NCBI RefSeq assembly: GCF_000282055.1
Contig: NZ_AKJZ01000023.1
Location: 1 to 64,000 of the forward strand
DNA length: 64,000 nt
Reading direction: 5' to 3'
Source of the DNA: Flavobacterium sp. CF136
GTDB lineage: Bacteria; Bacteroidota; Bacteroidia; Flavobacteriales; Flavobacteriaceae
In this document: positions 18,284 to 26,876 of the stretch, piece by piece
How the letters are laid out: every line of letters begins with the position of its first letter
How positions within the stretch are numbered: the stretch's first letter is position 1
Notes under the pieces: generated by a model
Database searches by the model: none
The model's input: only the letters and a program-made list of their open reading frames with translations
What the model was told of the DNA's origin: nothing
Program-made: the position numbers and the translations under genes

Positions 18284-19363
18284 CTAAATTGCTTTGGAAT
18301 ATATCTCTGATTTACCATTATTCAGAATTGTATTAATGGCTTTTAAATACTCTTTTTTAGAGCATGTATTTACATCCAGTCCAATACTGTTATTGTCATA
18401 TGGCTCATATTTTTTCTGATCTGAAACCGAAAACAATCCTATTGTTGGGGTTTGTACAGAACTTGCCAAATGCATAATTCCGCTGTCTGCACCAATAAAT
18501 AAATCGGCGTTGGCAATTACTGCTCCAATCTCACGAATATCCTTACTATAAAATGTAGGTGCTTTAAAACTGATTTGAGAAACATTTTCGATGGGTAAAA
18601 TCTCAATAATATTGTAATTTTCATATTCAGATTTGAGACTGGCATAAAAATCTTCCCACCAGGATTCAGGTAAACATTTTGTTCCTGTTGCATAAGTAAA
18701 CACACAAATTGTTTTTTTAGAATTGTTCACTAAACTTTTTAGTGTTTTTTTCCCTTCGGCAATTTCAAAAGAAGTGAGTTTAAGATTTAAAGGAGCAATG
18801 TTGCTATCTCTTTTTTCTAAACCTAATTTAGTTATATAATCCCGAAAATGATAAATCGGATATTTAGCAATGTGTGCATAATCACCATAATATAAATTAG
18901 CCGAAAAAGGCAAATCACCAAAAAATTTATGTTTCGAATTAGAAAATTTTGTTGCCAGTCGTCCCGAAGATGAACCCTGATCTACATTAATAGCGATATC
19001 ATATTTTTGTTTTTTTAATGAAATCCAGACGCTAAAATATTTTAGTAAATTACTGAAAGGCTTTTTGGGCAATTCAATAATTTTGGATACCTGATCATAA
19101 TTTTCATAAATTACAGGGGCTAAAGTTCCCTTAACAAATAAATCGATTTTACAATTTGGAAACGTTTGTTCAATCTCCTGAACAAAAGGCGTAATCAGTA
19201 AAAGGTTTCCTAATCTTGCATTAGGTCTGCAAATTAGAACCCTTTTGATTTCGTTTTTATTGACCAGAATAATTCCCCGTTCTGAATTCTGTTTTCCAAT
19301 ATTCTTAGTGAGACCATGCATTAAAGCACGTCTAAAAACATTTATTTTACTTGAAATACCCAT
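18284..19363 (-). CDS. glycosyltransferase family 9 (heptosyltransferase-like)
   Basis: The 359-residue GT-B enzyme has KRVLICRPNARLGNLLLITPF at its N-terminal domain, where the RLGN loop is the GT9 acceptor/catalytic region. Near residues 290-312 is GADSGIMHLASSVQTPTIGLFS, the donor-binding ADP-heptose motif. Such enzymes add sugars, often heptose, to LPS core on the cytosolic side of the inner membrane. Flavobacterial cores vary, so the donor is uncertain. About 30 N-terminal residues precede the fold, and a later ATG is possible. Confidence 0.88.
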   Translation of the reverse strand: MGISSKINVFRRALMHGLTKNIGKQNSERGIILVNKNEIKRVLICRPNARLGNLLLITPFVQEIEQTFPNCKIDLFVKGTLAPVIYENYDQVSKIIELPKKPFSNLLKYFSVWISLKKQKYDIAINVDQGSSSGRLATKFSNSKHKFFGDLPFSANLYYGDYAHIAKYPIYHFRDYITKLGLEKRDSNIAPLNLKLTSFEIAEGKKTLKSLVNNSKKTICVFTYATGTKCLPESWWEDFYASLKSEYENYNIIEILPIENVSQISFKAPTFYSKDIREIGAVIANADLFIGADSGIMHLASSVQTPTIGLFSVSDQKKYEPYDNNSIGLDVNTCSKKEYLKAINTILNNGKSEIYSKAI

Positions 19364-19548
19364 TTTATAAATAATTTTAGATTTGGATTATATTATTTTA
19401 AAAAGAACTCATTTGTATACATACAAAACTAAATTCTAAATTCTTTTAAAATTAAAATCTTCCAATAAGTAATTATTATAAAATTGTAATCAAACGTTTC
19501 AACTTTCACACATTAAGCGTTTCAATATCAAATATTTAAAAAACAAAA

Positions 19549-19573
19549 AATGCCTTGTAAATCACAAAGCATT
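19549..19573 (-). terminator. terminator of the DUF2797 gene
   Basis: On the minus strand AATGCTTTGT and ACAAGGCATT pair (one mismatch) around a five-base loop and run into a T-rich tract. Confidence 0.7.
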
Positions 19574-19599
19574 ATGGTTTATTATTAAAACTGAAAATA

Positions 19600-20394
19600 T
19601 TATACTGCTATAGTTACGATATAACCTTCAGAGCCCCGGATATTAAAAACTGTTCCGTTTTCAAAGATTAAATATTGCCCTTTTATCCCAATTAGTTTTC
19701 CTTGAAACGAAGGTGTTTTATCTAAATTTAAACTTGCAATTTTAGCCGGATAATGCAATACCGGATAATTTAACTCGTATAAATCATTTTTATGGGCATA
19801 AAAATATTCACGAACTTCTTCAGGGATCAAATTCTCTACTTTGACTTTTTCAGCGACCAAATCAAAAACTGCTGTCGTATCCTGAAGCATTTTCCTCCAA
19901 TTTGTTTTATCTGCATAATGGTTTTTAAGAGCCACCTCTGTTATGCCCGCCAGATATCGATTTGGAACTTCAACAATTGCAATAGCCTGTGTTGCCCCCT
20001 GATCTATCCAACGGGTTGGCACTTGTGTTTTACGCGTTACTCCAACTTTTATTTCACTTGACAAGGCCAGATAAACCACATGAGGCTGCAATTGCACTTT
20101 TTGCTCAAAATCCAAATCACGATCTGCAATTCCTAAATGTGCCGTACTTAATTCTGGTCTCATAATCCAGTCTCCAACTGCCGGACTCGAATAAAAACAA
20201 TCATAACAAAATCCCTGACGAAATATTTTTTTCTTTTTATTGCAATTCAAACATTGATAACCAACAAAATTAATCTCAATTTCCTTATTCAATAATTGAT
20301 TTACATTTAGAAAACTATCCTCAAAAACCAGATAATATTGAATTGGATTTCCGATTTCAGTTTGCATTTTTGTAAGTACGCCTTGATATGTCAT
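19600..20394 (-). CDS. DUF2797 domain protein
   Basis: The 264-residue protein has a zinc-ribbon-like cluster, CLNC then CYDC (about residues 48-70). It is followed by the DUF2797 core with HLGIADRDLDFEQ, HVVYLALSSEIKVGVTRKTQVPTRWIDQGA and a GIY-YIG-like arrangement ('VYLA.....KVGVTR....P.RW.DQGA'). The family is cytoplasmic and uncharacterised; the GIY-YIG resemblance is inference from the motif. It is divergent from the GH3-family gene. A 31-base sequence just upstream of its start recurs inverted just upstream of that neighbour. Confidence 0.85.
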   Translation of the reverse strand: MTYQGVLTKMQTEIGNPIQYYLVFEDSFLNVNQLLNKEIEINFVGYQCLNCNKKKKIFRQGFCYDCFYSSPAVGDWIMRPELSTAHLGIADRDLDFEQKVQLQPHVVYLALSSEIKVGVTRKTQVPTRWIDQGATQAIAIVEVPNRYLAGITEVALKNHYADKTNWRKMLQDTTAVFDLVAEKVKVENLIPEEVREYFYAHKNDLYELNYPVLHYPAKIASLNLDKTPSFQGKLIGIKGQYLIFENGTVFNIRGSEGYIVTIAV

Positions 20395-20398
20395 TGTA

Positions 20399-20429
20399 TT
20401 TTAGATTGCTGATTTTAGATTTTAGATTT
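20399..20429 (+). repeat. left arm of a 31-bp perfect inverted repeat flanking a divergent promoter region
   Basis: The arm is built of TTTTAGAT units. It is the exact reverse complement of 20596-20626, and it begins five bases upstream of the DUF2797 start codon. Confidence 0.9.
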
Positions 20430-20495
20430 GCTCAGGATAATGAACTTTTATTATTAAAACTCAATTTTTAAAATCGAATCTTACTATAAATAGAA

Positions 20496-20524
20496 TTGTT
20501 TTTTGTAAAAAAACACTATTTTTG
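20496..20524 (+). promoter_or_regulatory. promoter of the GH3-family gene (TTG - 18 bp - TATTTTTG)
   Basis: TTG at 20496-20498 and TATTTTTG at 20517-20524 match both boxes of the Bacteroidota consensus. The ATG at 20640 lies 115 bases downstream, so the leader includes the right arm of the inverted repeat. Confidence 0.7.
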
Positions 20525-20595
20525 ATACGAAGGACAAAGTTAATATTTGTTATCAATATTCAAATTTTAAATTTCCTGATTTTGCACTAGCCACA

Positions 20596-20626
20596 AAATC
20601 TAAAATCTAAAATCAGCAATCTAAAA
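20596..20626 (-). repeat. right arm of the 31-bp perfect inverted repeat
   Basis: Exact reverse complement of 20399-20429, ending 13 bases before the GH3-family start. Further ATCTAAAA units follow it. Confidence 0.9.
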
Positions 20627-20639
20627 TCTAAAATTCCCC

Positions 20640-22148
20640 ATGCCCCTATCCATAATCAATTCATTCGCTTCATGGGTCCTCAAACAAAGGATTCATCAAA
20701 TAGAACTTTTCCTTAAATATCCAAATGAAGTTCAGGAAGAATTACTCCATAATTTATTGCAAGCTGCTGAAAATACAATTATTGGAAAACAATATGAATT
20801 TGCATCAATAAAATCATATCAGACTTTTACGGAAAGAGTTCCTATCTCGACTTACGAAGAATTACAGCCTTTAATTGAGCGCACGCGTCAGGGAGAGCAA
20901 AATGTGATTTGGGAAACTCCCATAAAATGGTTTGCCAAGTCAAGCGGAACTACCAATGCCAAAAGTAAATTCATTCCTGTAAGTACCGAAGCTCTTGAGG
21001 ATTGCCATTATAAAGGAAGCAAGGATTTACTTTGTTTGTATTTGAATAATAACGAAGATTCGGAATTATTTTTAGGAAAAAGTCTTCGCTTGGGTGGAAG
21101 CTCTCAGATTTACGAAAACAACAATACTTTTTTTGGAGATTTGTCTGCTATTTTGATTGAAAACATGCCTATTTGGGCTGAATTCAGCAGTACGCCAAGC
21201 AGTAAAACCTCTTTGATGACAGAGTGGGAAAGTAAGATTGCAGCGATTATCAACGAAACAAAAAATGAAAATGTAACGAGTTTTGCAGGAGTTCCTTCCT
21301 GGATGCTGGTTTTAATGAATAAAGTTTTAGAAAATACCGGTAAAGAAACGTTACTGGATGTCTGGCCAAATCTTGAAGTTTATTTTCATGGAGGTGTCAG
21401 TTTTTCTCCATATAAAGAACAATACAAAAAGATTTTACCAAAAAAGGATTTTAACTATTACGAAATTTACAATGCGTCCGAAGGTTTTTTTGCCATTCAG
21501 GATTTAAATAATTCCAGCGATTTGTTATTGATGCTGGATTACGGAATTTTCTACGAATTTATTCCGATGGATACTTTTGGAACTCCAAATCAGAAAGTGA
21601 TTCGTTTAGCTGATGTTGAACTAAATAAAAACTACGCTATCGTAATTACCACAAATTCAGGGTTATGGCGTTATTTGATTGGCGATACGGTTCGTTTTAC
21701 TTCATTAAACCCATACAGAATTCGGGTTACAGGAAGAACCAAACATCATATTAATGTTTTTGGTGAAGAATTAATGGTCGAAAACACTGATCAGGCAATT
21801 GCCAAAGCATGCGAACTTACCCAAACTGAAGTGATTGATTATACAGTCGCCCCAATTTTTATGCAGGACAAGGAAAAAGGCGCACATGAATGGATTATCG
21901 AATTCAAGAAAAAACCGACCGATGTTGAGCTTTTTCAAAAAGTTTTGGATGAAACCCTGCAGACTTTAAACTCTGATTATGAAGCAAAACGCTGTAATAA
22001 CATGACTTTGAACCCTTTGGTAATTAATATTGCCAGAGAAAATTTATTCTATGACTGGCTGAAAGAAAGAGATAAATTGGGTGGTCAGCATAAGATTCCG
22101 AGACTTTCCAATCAGAGGGATTATTTGGAGCAATTGAAGGAAATGTAG
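20640..22148 (+). CDS. GH3 auxin-responsive-promoter family protein (acyl-adenylate-forming)
   Basis: The 502-residue protein belongs to the GH3 branch of the ANL adenylating superfamily. It shows SSGTTNAKSKFIPVS (ATP/phosphate loop, about residues 101-115), GVPSWM, NASEGFFA, WRYLIGDTVRF with the ATP-binding Asp, and TGRTKHHINVFGEEL at the hinge of the mobile C-terminal domain. Plant members conjugate amino acids to jasmonate or auxin. Bacterial members occur widely in Bacteroidota without established substrates. It is divergent from DUF2797. Confidence 0.9.
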   Translation: MPLSIINSFASWVLKQRIHQIELFLKYPNEVQEELLHNLLQAAENTIIGKQYEFASIKSYQTFTERVPISTYEELQPLIERTRQGEQNVIWETPIKWFAKSSGTTNAKSKFIPVSTEALEDCHYKGSKDLLCLYLNNNEDSELFLGKSLRLGGSSQIYENNNTFFGDLSAILIENMPIWAEFSSTPSSKTSLMTEWESKIAAIINETKNENVTSFAGVPSWMLVLMNKVLENTGKETLLDVWPNLEVYFHGGVSFSPYKEQYKKILPKKDFNYYEIYNASEGFFAIQDLNNSSDLLLMLDYGIFYEFIPMDTFGTPNQKVIRLADVELNKNYAIVITTNSGLWRYLIGDTVRFTSLNPYRIRVTGRTKHHINVFGEELMVENTDQAIAKACELTQTEVIDYTVAPIFMQDKEKGAHEWIIEFKKKPTDVELFQKVLDETLQTLNSDYEAKRCNNMTLNPLVINIARENLFYDWLKERDKLGGQHKIPRLSNQRDYLEQLKEM

Positions 22149-22238
22149 TGTAGATTGAAATTAAACATATTCAATAATTGGCAATCATTGTAAAATGACA
22201 CAGTGCAACATTTTGAATATAATTAAAGACATATAAAT

Positions 22239-22868
22239 ATGGAAAATGTTTGGAATAAAATACCGCTTGAAGATTATGAGCTTCATATGCAACACGAATC
22301 CGTTGGACAATTACACTTACTCAATAACCTGACTAAAAAATATTTGGATAAACTAAGTCCCAAAACAGTCGTATTTTTGGGAATTGCAGGAGGGAATGGA
22401 TTGGAACATATTGATAATAGCGTTACTGATCAAGTATTTGGTATCGATATAAATCAAAACTATTTGGACGAAACGAAAAAGCGATTCAAGGATCGAATTC
22501 CAAATCTACATCTTATTAACATTGATATATCTTCTGAAAAAACCGAAGAAATAACCAAAGCAAATTTAATTTGGGCCGCATTAATTTTTGAATATGTTGA
22601 AATTGACACTTGCTTTAAATTTATCAATAGTATCATCCTGGAAAATGGGCACTTAATTGTAACAATTCAGGAAAATAATGGAGTTAGTTCTGTCAGTCAA
22701 ACAGGAATAGAAACAATTAAATCAGCAGGACAAATATTTAAGCTAATTTCTGAAAGTGATTTGGTGTCAAGTGCTAACAAATTCGGATTTTGTAAAATTG
22801 ACTTTGAGGAGAATATATTGCCGAACGGAAAGTCGTTAAAAACATATACTTTCATAAAAAACAACTAA
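22239..22868 (+). CDS. class I SAM-dependent methyltransferase
   Basis: The 209-residue protein has a Rossmann-type SAM motif I, VVFLGIAGGNGLEHI (about residues 45-59). Acidic motif II is FGIDINQNYLDE, and the segment around ANLIWAALIFEYVE matches the post-motif II region. There is no distinctive C-terminal substrate domain, so the target is unknown. No partner gene is adjacent. It sits at the edge of a repeat-rich island, which suggests a mobile or recently rearranged neighbourhood (inference). Confidence 0.85.
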   Translation: MENVWNKIPLEDYELHMQHESVGQLHLLNNLTKKYLDKLSPKTVVFLGIAGGNGLEHIDNSVTDQVFGIDINQNYLDETKKRFKDRIPNLHLINIDISSEKTEEITKANLIWAALIFEYVEIDTCFKFINSIILENGHLIVTIQENNGVSSVSQTGIETIKSAGQIFKLISESDLVSSANKFGFCKIDFEENILPNGKSLKTYTFIKNN

Positions 22869-22894
22869 ATCACTGCTGGCGCAAGCGTCTCTCA

Positions 22895-22981
22895 CATGCT
22901 AACGCGAGCGTCCCGCTCGTGAACACAATCAAACTTCAAATTAGCTTCTTTACGGGTACGAGCGGGGCGCTCGCACTAGCA
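22895..22981. repeat. palindromic repeat A, copy 1
   Basis: TGCTAACGCGAGCGTCCCGCTCGTG near 22897-22921 pairs with CGAGCGGGGCGCTCGCACTAGCA near 22959-22981. The result is a long G+C-rich hairpin in otherwise A/T-rich DNA. The left half recurs at 23174-23218. Confidence 0.75.
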
Positions 22982-23007
22982 AAAGAAATTTAATACTATG
23001 ACTTGCC

Positions 23008-23140
23008 ACTAGCTTTAGCTAGTTGGGCTAAATCAGCAAAATTATAGGCTTTAGCCAAATTTAAGTTTGTCAATAATTTTGGCTGAAGCCTTGATCTATT
23101 TTAATCCATATTCCTCCAGCTAAAGCAGGAGGCAATTCAA
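23008..23140. repeat. palindromic repeat B (GGCTTTAGCC type)
   Basis: GGCTTTAGCCAAA (23047-23059) pairs with TTTTGGCTGAAGCC (23077-23090). A further small hairpin, CCTCC...GGAGG, lies near 23113-23132. No coding potential is seen. Confidence 0.65.
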
Positions 23141-23173
23141 AATAGAAACTTCTTATAAAACTTAAATCCCCAT

Positions 23174-23218
23174 GCTGTCGCGAGCGTCCCGCTCGTGAAC
23201 ACAATCAACTTCAAATTA
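23174..23218. repeat. palindromic repeat A, copy 2 (left half only)
   Basis: This 45-base segment repeats 22898-22943 almost exactly (CGCGAGCGTCCCGCTCGTGA, then ACACAATCAA), but the inverted right half is missing. Confidence 0.8.
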
Positions 23219-23244
23219 TTCATTTAGGAATTAACGCCAAGTTT

Positions 23245-23331
23245 GTCATTTCGCCCTTTTGGGAGAAATCACACAAGTTAAGAAAGTACTGCTGTCGAAT
23301 ATTGGATGTGATTTCTCGTTCCTCGAAATGA
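23245..23331. repeat. palindromic repeat C (GTCATTTCG ... CGAAATGAC)
   Basis: The two ends are near-perfect inverted copies: GTCATTTCG, GAGAAATCAC and GTGATTTCTC, CGAAATGAC. The layout resembles interspersed palindromic elements common between genes in flavobacteria. Confidence 0.75.
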
Positions 23332-23370
23332 CAAAATGCGATAATTTTATGAAGATCCATAATTCCACTA

Positions 23371-23470
23371 CACTGCATGAGGGATAGTAGTGGAAATCCT
23401 TTTGTGCCGGGGTTCGGCACAAAAGATTGCAACGGATAGCCCGACCCGCTTTTTTCGGCGGGGCATGCCC
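23371..23470 (+). ncRNA. candidate structured RNA element, copy 1
   Basis: An outer GGG (23381-23383) / CCC (23440-23442) pair encloses a perfect 10-bp stem, TTTTGTGCCG / CGGCACAAAA (23400-23409, 23415-23424), with loop GGGTT. A third hairpin, CCCGC/GCGGG (23445-23449, 23458-23462), follows. Spacers of 16 and 15 bases match exactly those of a second copy on the minus strand at 28398-28500, and the stems covary. It may correspond to a catalogued flavobacterial RNA such as Rfam Flavo-1; this was not checked. Confidence 0.6.
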
Positions 23471-23476
23471 ATAAAA

Positions 23477-23507
23477 AAACCTTAATCTAATAAATGAATT
23501 AAGGTTT
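23477..23507. terminator. terminator between the repeat island and serB
   Basis: AAACCTTAAT pairs with ATTAAGGTTT around an 11-base loop. A/T tracts on both sides allow use by serB (minus) or by transcripts from the left. Confidence 0.75.
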
Positions 23508-23523
23508 GTTTTTTATTTGATTG

Positions 23524-23556
23524 CGAAGACGCACTGCTGTGCGCCTCTACGAAATG
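23524..23556. repeat. short repeat E (GACGCACTGCTGTGCGCCTC)
   Basis: A compact GC-rich hairpin (GCAC TGCT GTGC core) ending in CTACGAAATGAC lies directly downstream of serB. It is a fourth repeat type in this island. Confidence 0.5.
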
Positions 23557-23568
23557 ACAATCTGTTTA

Positions 23569-24798
23569 TTACATCATATCAATATATCGGTCGTGATATC
23601 CTAATAAGTACAAAACACCATCAAGACCTAAACTTGAAATCGATGTTGAGGCACTTTCTTTTACTTTTGGTTTTGCGTGAAAAGCAATTCCTAAACCGGC
23701 TAAATTCAGCATTGGCAAATCGTTTGCTCCGTCACCAACTGCAATGGTTTGATTGATGTGAATACCTTCTTTTTCGGCAATTGCCTGAAGATGTTCGGCT
23801 TTCTTAAGTCCGTCAACAATATCACCTAAATATTTACCGGTTAATTTACCGTCTTTAATTTCTAACTGATTGGCATGAACGTAATCAATACCCAATTCTT
23901 TTTGCAGGTATTCACCAAAATAGGTAAATCCTCCTGATAAAATAGCGGTTTTATATCCGTAATATTTTAAGGCTTTCATTAAACGATGAGCTCCTTTTGT
24001 AATTGGTAAATTTTCAGCCACTTTTTGCAAAACATCTTCACTTAAGCCTTCCAGCAAAGCCATGCGTTGTTTGAAACTTTCGTTAAAATCAATTTCTCCA
24101 TTCATTGCAGATTCTGTAATGGCTCTTACCTGATCACCCACACCATTCAGTTCCGCCAATTCATCAATTACCTCAGTCTGAATTAGAGTAGAATCCATGT
24201 CGAAACAAACCAAACGTCTGTTTCTTCTGTAAATATTATCTTCCTGAAAAGAAATATCAACATCCAATGTTCTGGAAATTTCCATAAAATTAGCTGTCAT
24301 GGCAATCTTATTCACTATTTCTCCGGTTACGGATAATTGTATACAGGAACGGGGATATTCTTCTTTTTCGACAACAGAAGTCCTGCCTGTCAATCTTATA
24401 ATTGAATCAATATTCAGATTTTGGTCTGACATTATTTTAGTCACTGCAGCCAATTGGGAAGCCGCCAGTTTTTCTCCTAAAATATTAATGATATAACGTT
24501 GCTTTGATTGTGATTTTACCCACTTTTCATAATCTTCAATAGAAATCGGAATGAACTTAACCTTAATTTCCAATTCATACGCCTTAAATAATAAGTCTTT
24601 TAAAACAGGGCCTGAAGAAGAACCCGCTTCAATTTCGAACAAAATCCCTAAAGAAAGTGTGTCGTGAATATCAGCCTGTCCAATATCTAAAATATTGGCA
24701 TCGTAAGCGGCCAATACGGCAGTTAAACCTGCTGTCACTCCTATTTTATCGTGTCCTGAAACTTTTAATAAAATTATCTCTTTATCTTCTAGTGCCAT
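23569..24798 (-). CDS. serB: phosphoserine phosphatase with N-terminal ACT domains
   Basis: The 409-residue HAD phosphatase hydrolyses L-phosphoserine in the last step of serine synthesis. Residues 1 to about 180 form two ACT-type regulatory domains (LKVSGHDKIGVTAGLTAVLAA, IRLTGRT). The catalytic HAD domain has FDMDSTLIQTEVIDELA (nucleophile Asp), LSGGFTYF (motif II), the conserved Lys region and VGDGANDLPML (motif III/IV). Length is normal for the two-ACT type. It is monocistronic, flanked by terminators. Confidence 0.96.
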   Translation of the reverse strand: MALEDKEIILLKVSGHDKIGVTAGLTAVLAAYDANILDIGQADIHDTLSLGILFEIEAGSSSGPVLKDLLFKAYELEIKVKFIPISIEDYEKWVKSQSKQRYIINILGEKLAASQLAAVTKIMSDQNLNIDSIIRLTGRTSVVEKEEYPRSCIQLSVTGEIVNKIAMTANFMEISRTLDVDISFQEDNIYRRNRRLVCFDMDSTLIQTEVIDELAELNGVGDQVRAITESAMNGEIDFNESFKQRMALLEGLSEDVLQKVAENLPITKGAHRLMKALKYYGYKTAILSGGFTYFGEYLQKELGIDYVHANQLEIKDGKLTGKYLGDIVDGLKKAEHLQAIAEKEGIHINQTIAVGDGANDLPMLNLAGLGIAFHAKPKVKESASTSISSLGLDGVLYLLGYHDRYIDMM

Positions 24799-24879
24799 TT
24801 TATCCTTATTGATTTAGAAGCGACAAAAATCGACAATCTATTGTTGATAAAAAAGAATATCCTTTGTTTTTTTAAACAC

Positions 24880-24905
24880 AAAAAGCACAATTTAATGTGC
24901 TTTTT
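24880..24905. terminator. terminator downstream of the VOC/SRPBCC operon
   Basis: AAAAAGCACA pairs perfectly with TGTGCTTTTT around loop ATTTAA. On the minus strand it lies about 80 bases beyond the stop at 24983 and upstream of serB. Confidence 0.82.
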
Positions 24906-24982
24906 TGAATTAATTTAACAATAATCTTCGTGTATTAAAATTATATAACTTTAAATCACTCGAAATTAAAATTGTCTGTTAT

Positions 24983-25426
24983 TTATGCTGGTACATTTTC
25001 ATCAAAATTCACCATCCAGCTAATGCCAAATTTATCTTTGAACATTCCAAAATAAGCACCCCAAAAGGTTTTATTCATTGCCATAAAAACATTTCCCCCT
25101 GCTGATAATCCGTTGAAAATCCTGTCTGCTTCTTCCCTGCTTTCGACATTGACTGATACAGAAAAATTTCCTCCAAAAGTCACATCTCCGGATTGTTCGC
25201 TACTGTCGCTTCCCATTAAAATAGTGTTTCCAATTGGCAGTGAAACGTGCATTATTCTATTTGCATCTTTCTCTGATACTTCAGCACAACCTCCATCTTC
25301 GCCTGCAGGCATATCTTTAAATTTTCCGATATAAGGAAACTCTCCTCCAAAAACTGATTTGTAAAACAGAAATGCTTCTTCGCAATTTCCATTAAATATT
25401 AAATAAGGATTTACTGATGTTGCCAT
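24983..25426 (-). CDS. VOC family protein, PhnB-like
   Basis: The 147-residue protein begins MATSVNPYLIFNGNCEEAFLFYKSVFGGEF, the PhnB/3-demethylubiquinone-methyltransferase-like subgroup of the vicinal-oxygen-chelate fold. It has the paired beta-alpha-beta modules and ends 'FGMFKDKFGISWMVNF'. The metal-binding residues of true glyoxalases are not clearly conserved. It is last in a five-gene minus-strand operon alternating VOC and SRPBCC proteins. Confidence 0.88.
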   Translation of the reverse strand: MATSVNPYLIFNGNCEEAFLFYKSVFGGEFPYIGKFKDMPAGEDGGCAEVSEKDANRIMHVSLPIGNTILMGSDSSEQSGDVTFGGNFSVSVNVESREEADRIFNGLSAGGNVFMAMNKTFWGAYFGMFKDKFGISWMVNFDENVPA

Positions 25427-25475
25427 GATATTTTATTTTTATTGTTTGTTATTATTTTTATTCTCAATCTTTAGT

Positions 25476-25919
25476 CTATTTTCTTTCTTCAGATAATTCT
25501 TTTACCGTTTCCAATCCCTTCGGAAAAGCTTCTTTAAAATAATCGATATATTTTTCGACTACATCAACCTGAGCTACTAAATCCGTAAACTCATCGTCCG
25601 GAGTTAATCGGTAAGTTTCCATTGCACCACTCCATTTTTTGGTTTCTTCATCAATTGGTAACTCTTTAAAATCTTTTATTTCACCAATATGTTTAAACGC
25701 CATATATTCATTTGGAATCTTTGTTTCGATAATACTGTTCATTCCTTCTCCGCTTGGAGACATGAAATGTATTTTGTCGCCCTCATTCCAGTCACTTACC
25801 GCGTAGGAACCTTCACAAAAAGCACCTGTCCATTTTTTATACGTTTCGTCATTCCATAAGACTGACCAAACTTTTTCTGCCGGAGCCTTGATTCTAATTT
25901 TAAATTCCAGTGTTTCCAT
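25476..25919 (-). CDS. SRPBCC (AHSA1/START-like) domain protein
   Basis: The 147-residue single-domain protein has a helix-grip fold starting METLEFKIRIKAPAEKVWSVLWNDETYKKWTGAF, with the AHSA1-type 'P...VW..L.D...Y..W'. Such proteins bind hydrophobic ligands in a deep cavity, and no ligand can be predicted. It sits nine bases downstream of a VOC gene. Confidence 0.87.
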   Translation of the reverse strand: METLEFKIRIKAPAEKVWSVLWNDETYKKWTGAFCEGSYAVSDWNEGDKIHFMSPSGEGMNSIIETKIPNEYMAFKHIGEIKDFKELPIDEETKKWSGAMETYRLTPDDEFTDLVAQVDVVEKYIDYFKEAFPKGLETVKELSEERK

Positions 25920-25928
25920 TTCTAATTT

Positions 25929-26339
25929 TTATTGAGGTAATTTGCTAAAATCCATAAACAGGACATTCCAACGATGTCCATCCAAATCAGCAAAAGCACA
26001 TCCATACATCCAGCCCTGATTTTCTGCAGGTGGTGCGAAAACATTTCCACCGGCTTCTTTTACTTTTTCAGCTAATTCATCTACTTCTGCAGCGCTTTCA
26101 GCATCAATCGAAATCAGAATTTCTGAACTTGATTGTGTATCTGTAAGTTTGTTTTGAGAAAAACCGGCAAATAATGATTCTTCAAAAAGCATTACTACAA
26201 AATTCCCTTCTCCTACTACCATACATGTAGAGCTTGGCGTATCGTGTTGTTCATTAAAAGAAAAACCTATTTTTCCAAAAAAGTCTTTCGCTTTTGCCAC
26301 GTCTTTTACAGGCAGATTCAACCATATTTGTTTTGTCAT
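25929..26339 (-). CDS. VOC family protein (glyoxalase/bleomycin-resistance-like)
   Basis: From the ATG at 26339 the protein is 136 residues and starts MTKQIWLNLPVKDVAKAKDFFGKIGF, matching its paralogue at 26877-27287 (MKTKIFLNLPVKDLNRSIAFF). An ATG eight codons earlier (26363) extends the frame but adds an atypical charged leader, so 26339 is preferred. The C-terminus, WMYGCAFADLDGHRWNVLFMD, holds the DGH.W motif typical of this VOC subgroup. It is mid-operon between two SRPBCC genes. Confidence 0.87.
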   Translation of the reverse strand: MTKQIWLNLPVKDVAKAKDFFGKIGFSFNEQHDTPSSTCMVVGEGNFVVMLFEESLFAGFSQNKLTDTQSSSEILISIDAESAAEVDELAEKVKEAGGNVFAPPAENQGWMYGCAFADLDGHRWNVLFMDFSKLPQ

Positions 26340-26450
26340 TTTTTGATTTTTTTCGTTATACAATTTTTTTAAACCATATAAGTGATATAAGTAATTTAAG
26401 TCTGTGTCAGGTTAAAAACTTTGAGCCTTTGTAACTTTGAACCTAAATAA

Positions 26451-26855
26451 TTAATTATTCTCCACATAACTTTTAAAATTATCCAGAATTGCCTGCCAGC
26501 CTCCACGTTGCATTTCTTCCGGATTTACTGTTTCCGGGTCAAAACTCTCTATTATTTCTACTCCGTCTGGAGTTTCATTAAAGCTAATTTCAACCTTACG
26601 TCCGTCAGCCATTACATATTCAATAGCTTCATTAGTTTTAACCAAAGTATATTCTCCTTCAAAATCAAAACTCATACTGCCATCTTTTGCAGCCATAGTC
26701 GATTTAAATTTTCCTCCTTCTCTCAAATCGTTTTCTGCATAAGGTGTGTGCCAGTCCGGCGATGCAAAACTCCATTTTGTAATATGCTCCGGCAAAGTCC
26801 AAAACTCCCAAACTTTATTTATTGATGCATTAATCGTTGTTTTTATTGTTATCAT
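26451..26855 (-). CDS. SRPBCC (AHSA1-like) domain protein
   Basis: This 134-residue helix-grip protein starts MITIKTTINASINKVWEFWTLPEHITKWSFASPDWHTPYAENDLREGG. The 'W..PEH...W' signature and 'GGWQAILDNFKSYVE' C-terminal helix are typical of SRPBCC/ATPase-activator-like proteins. It is not closely similar to its neighbour at 25476-25919, so the two SRPBCC genes are probably not a recent duplication. It is the second gene of the operon. Confidence 0.87.
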   Translation of the reverse strand: MITIKTTINASINKVWEFWTLPEHITKWSFASPDWHTPYAENDLREGGKFKSTMAAKDGSMSFDFEGEYTLVKTNEAIEYVMADGRKVEISFNETPDGVEIIESFDPETVNPEEMQRGGWQAILDNFKSYVENN

Positions 26856-26876
26856 ATTTATTATTTCAAATTTAAT

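Noticed and set aside
22869..23568. CRISPR array
   Set aside because: Repeats are few, palindromic and of several unrelated kinds, without regular spacers or cas genes.
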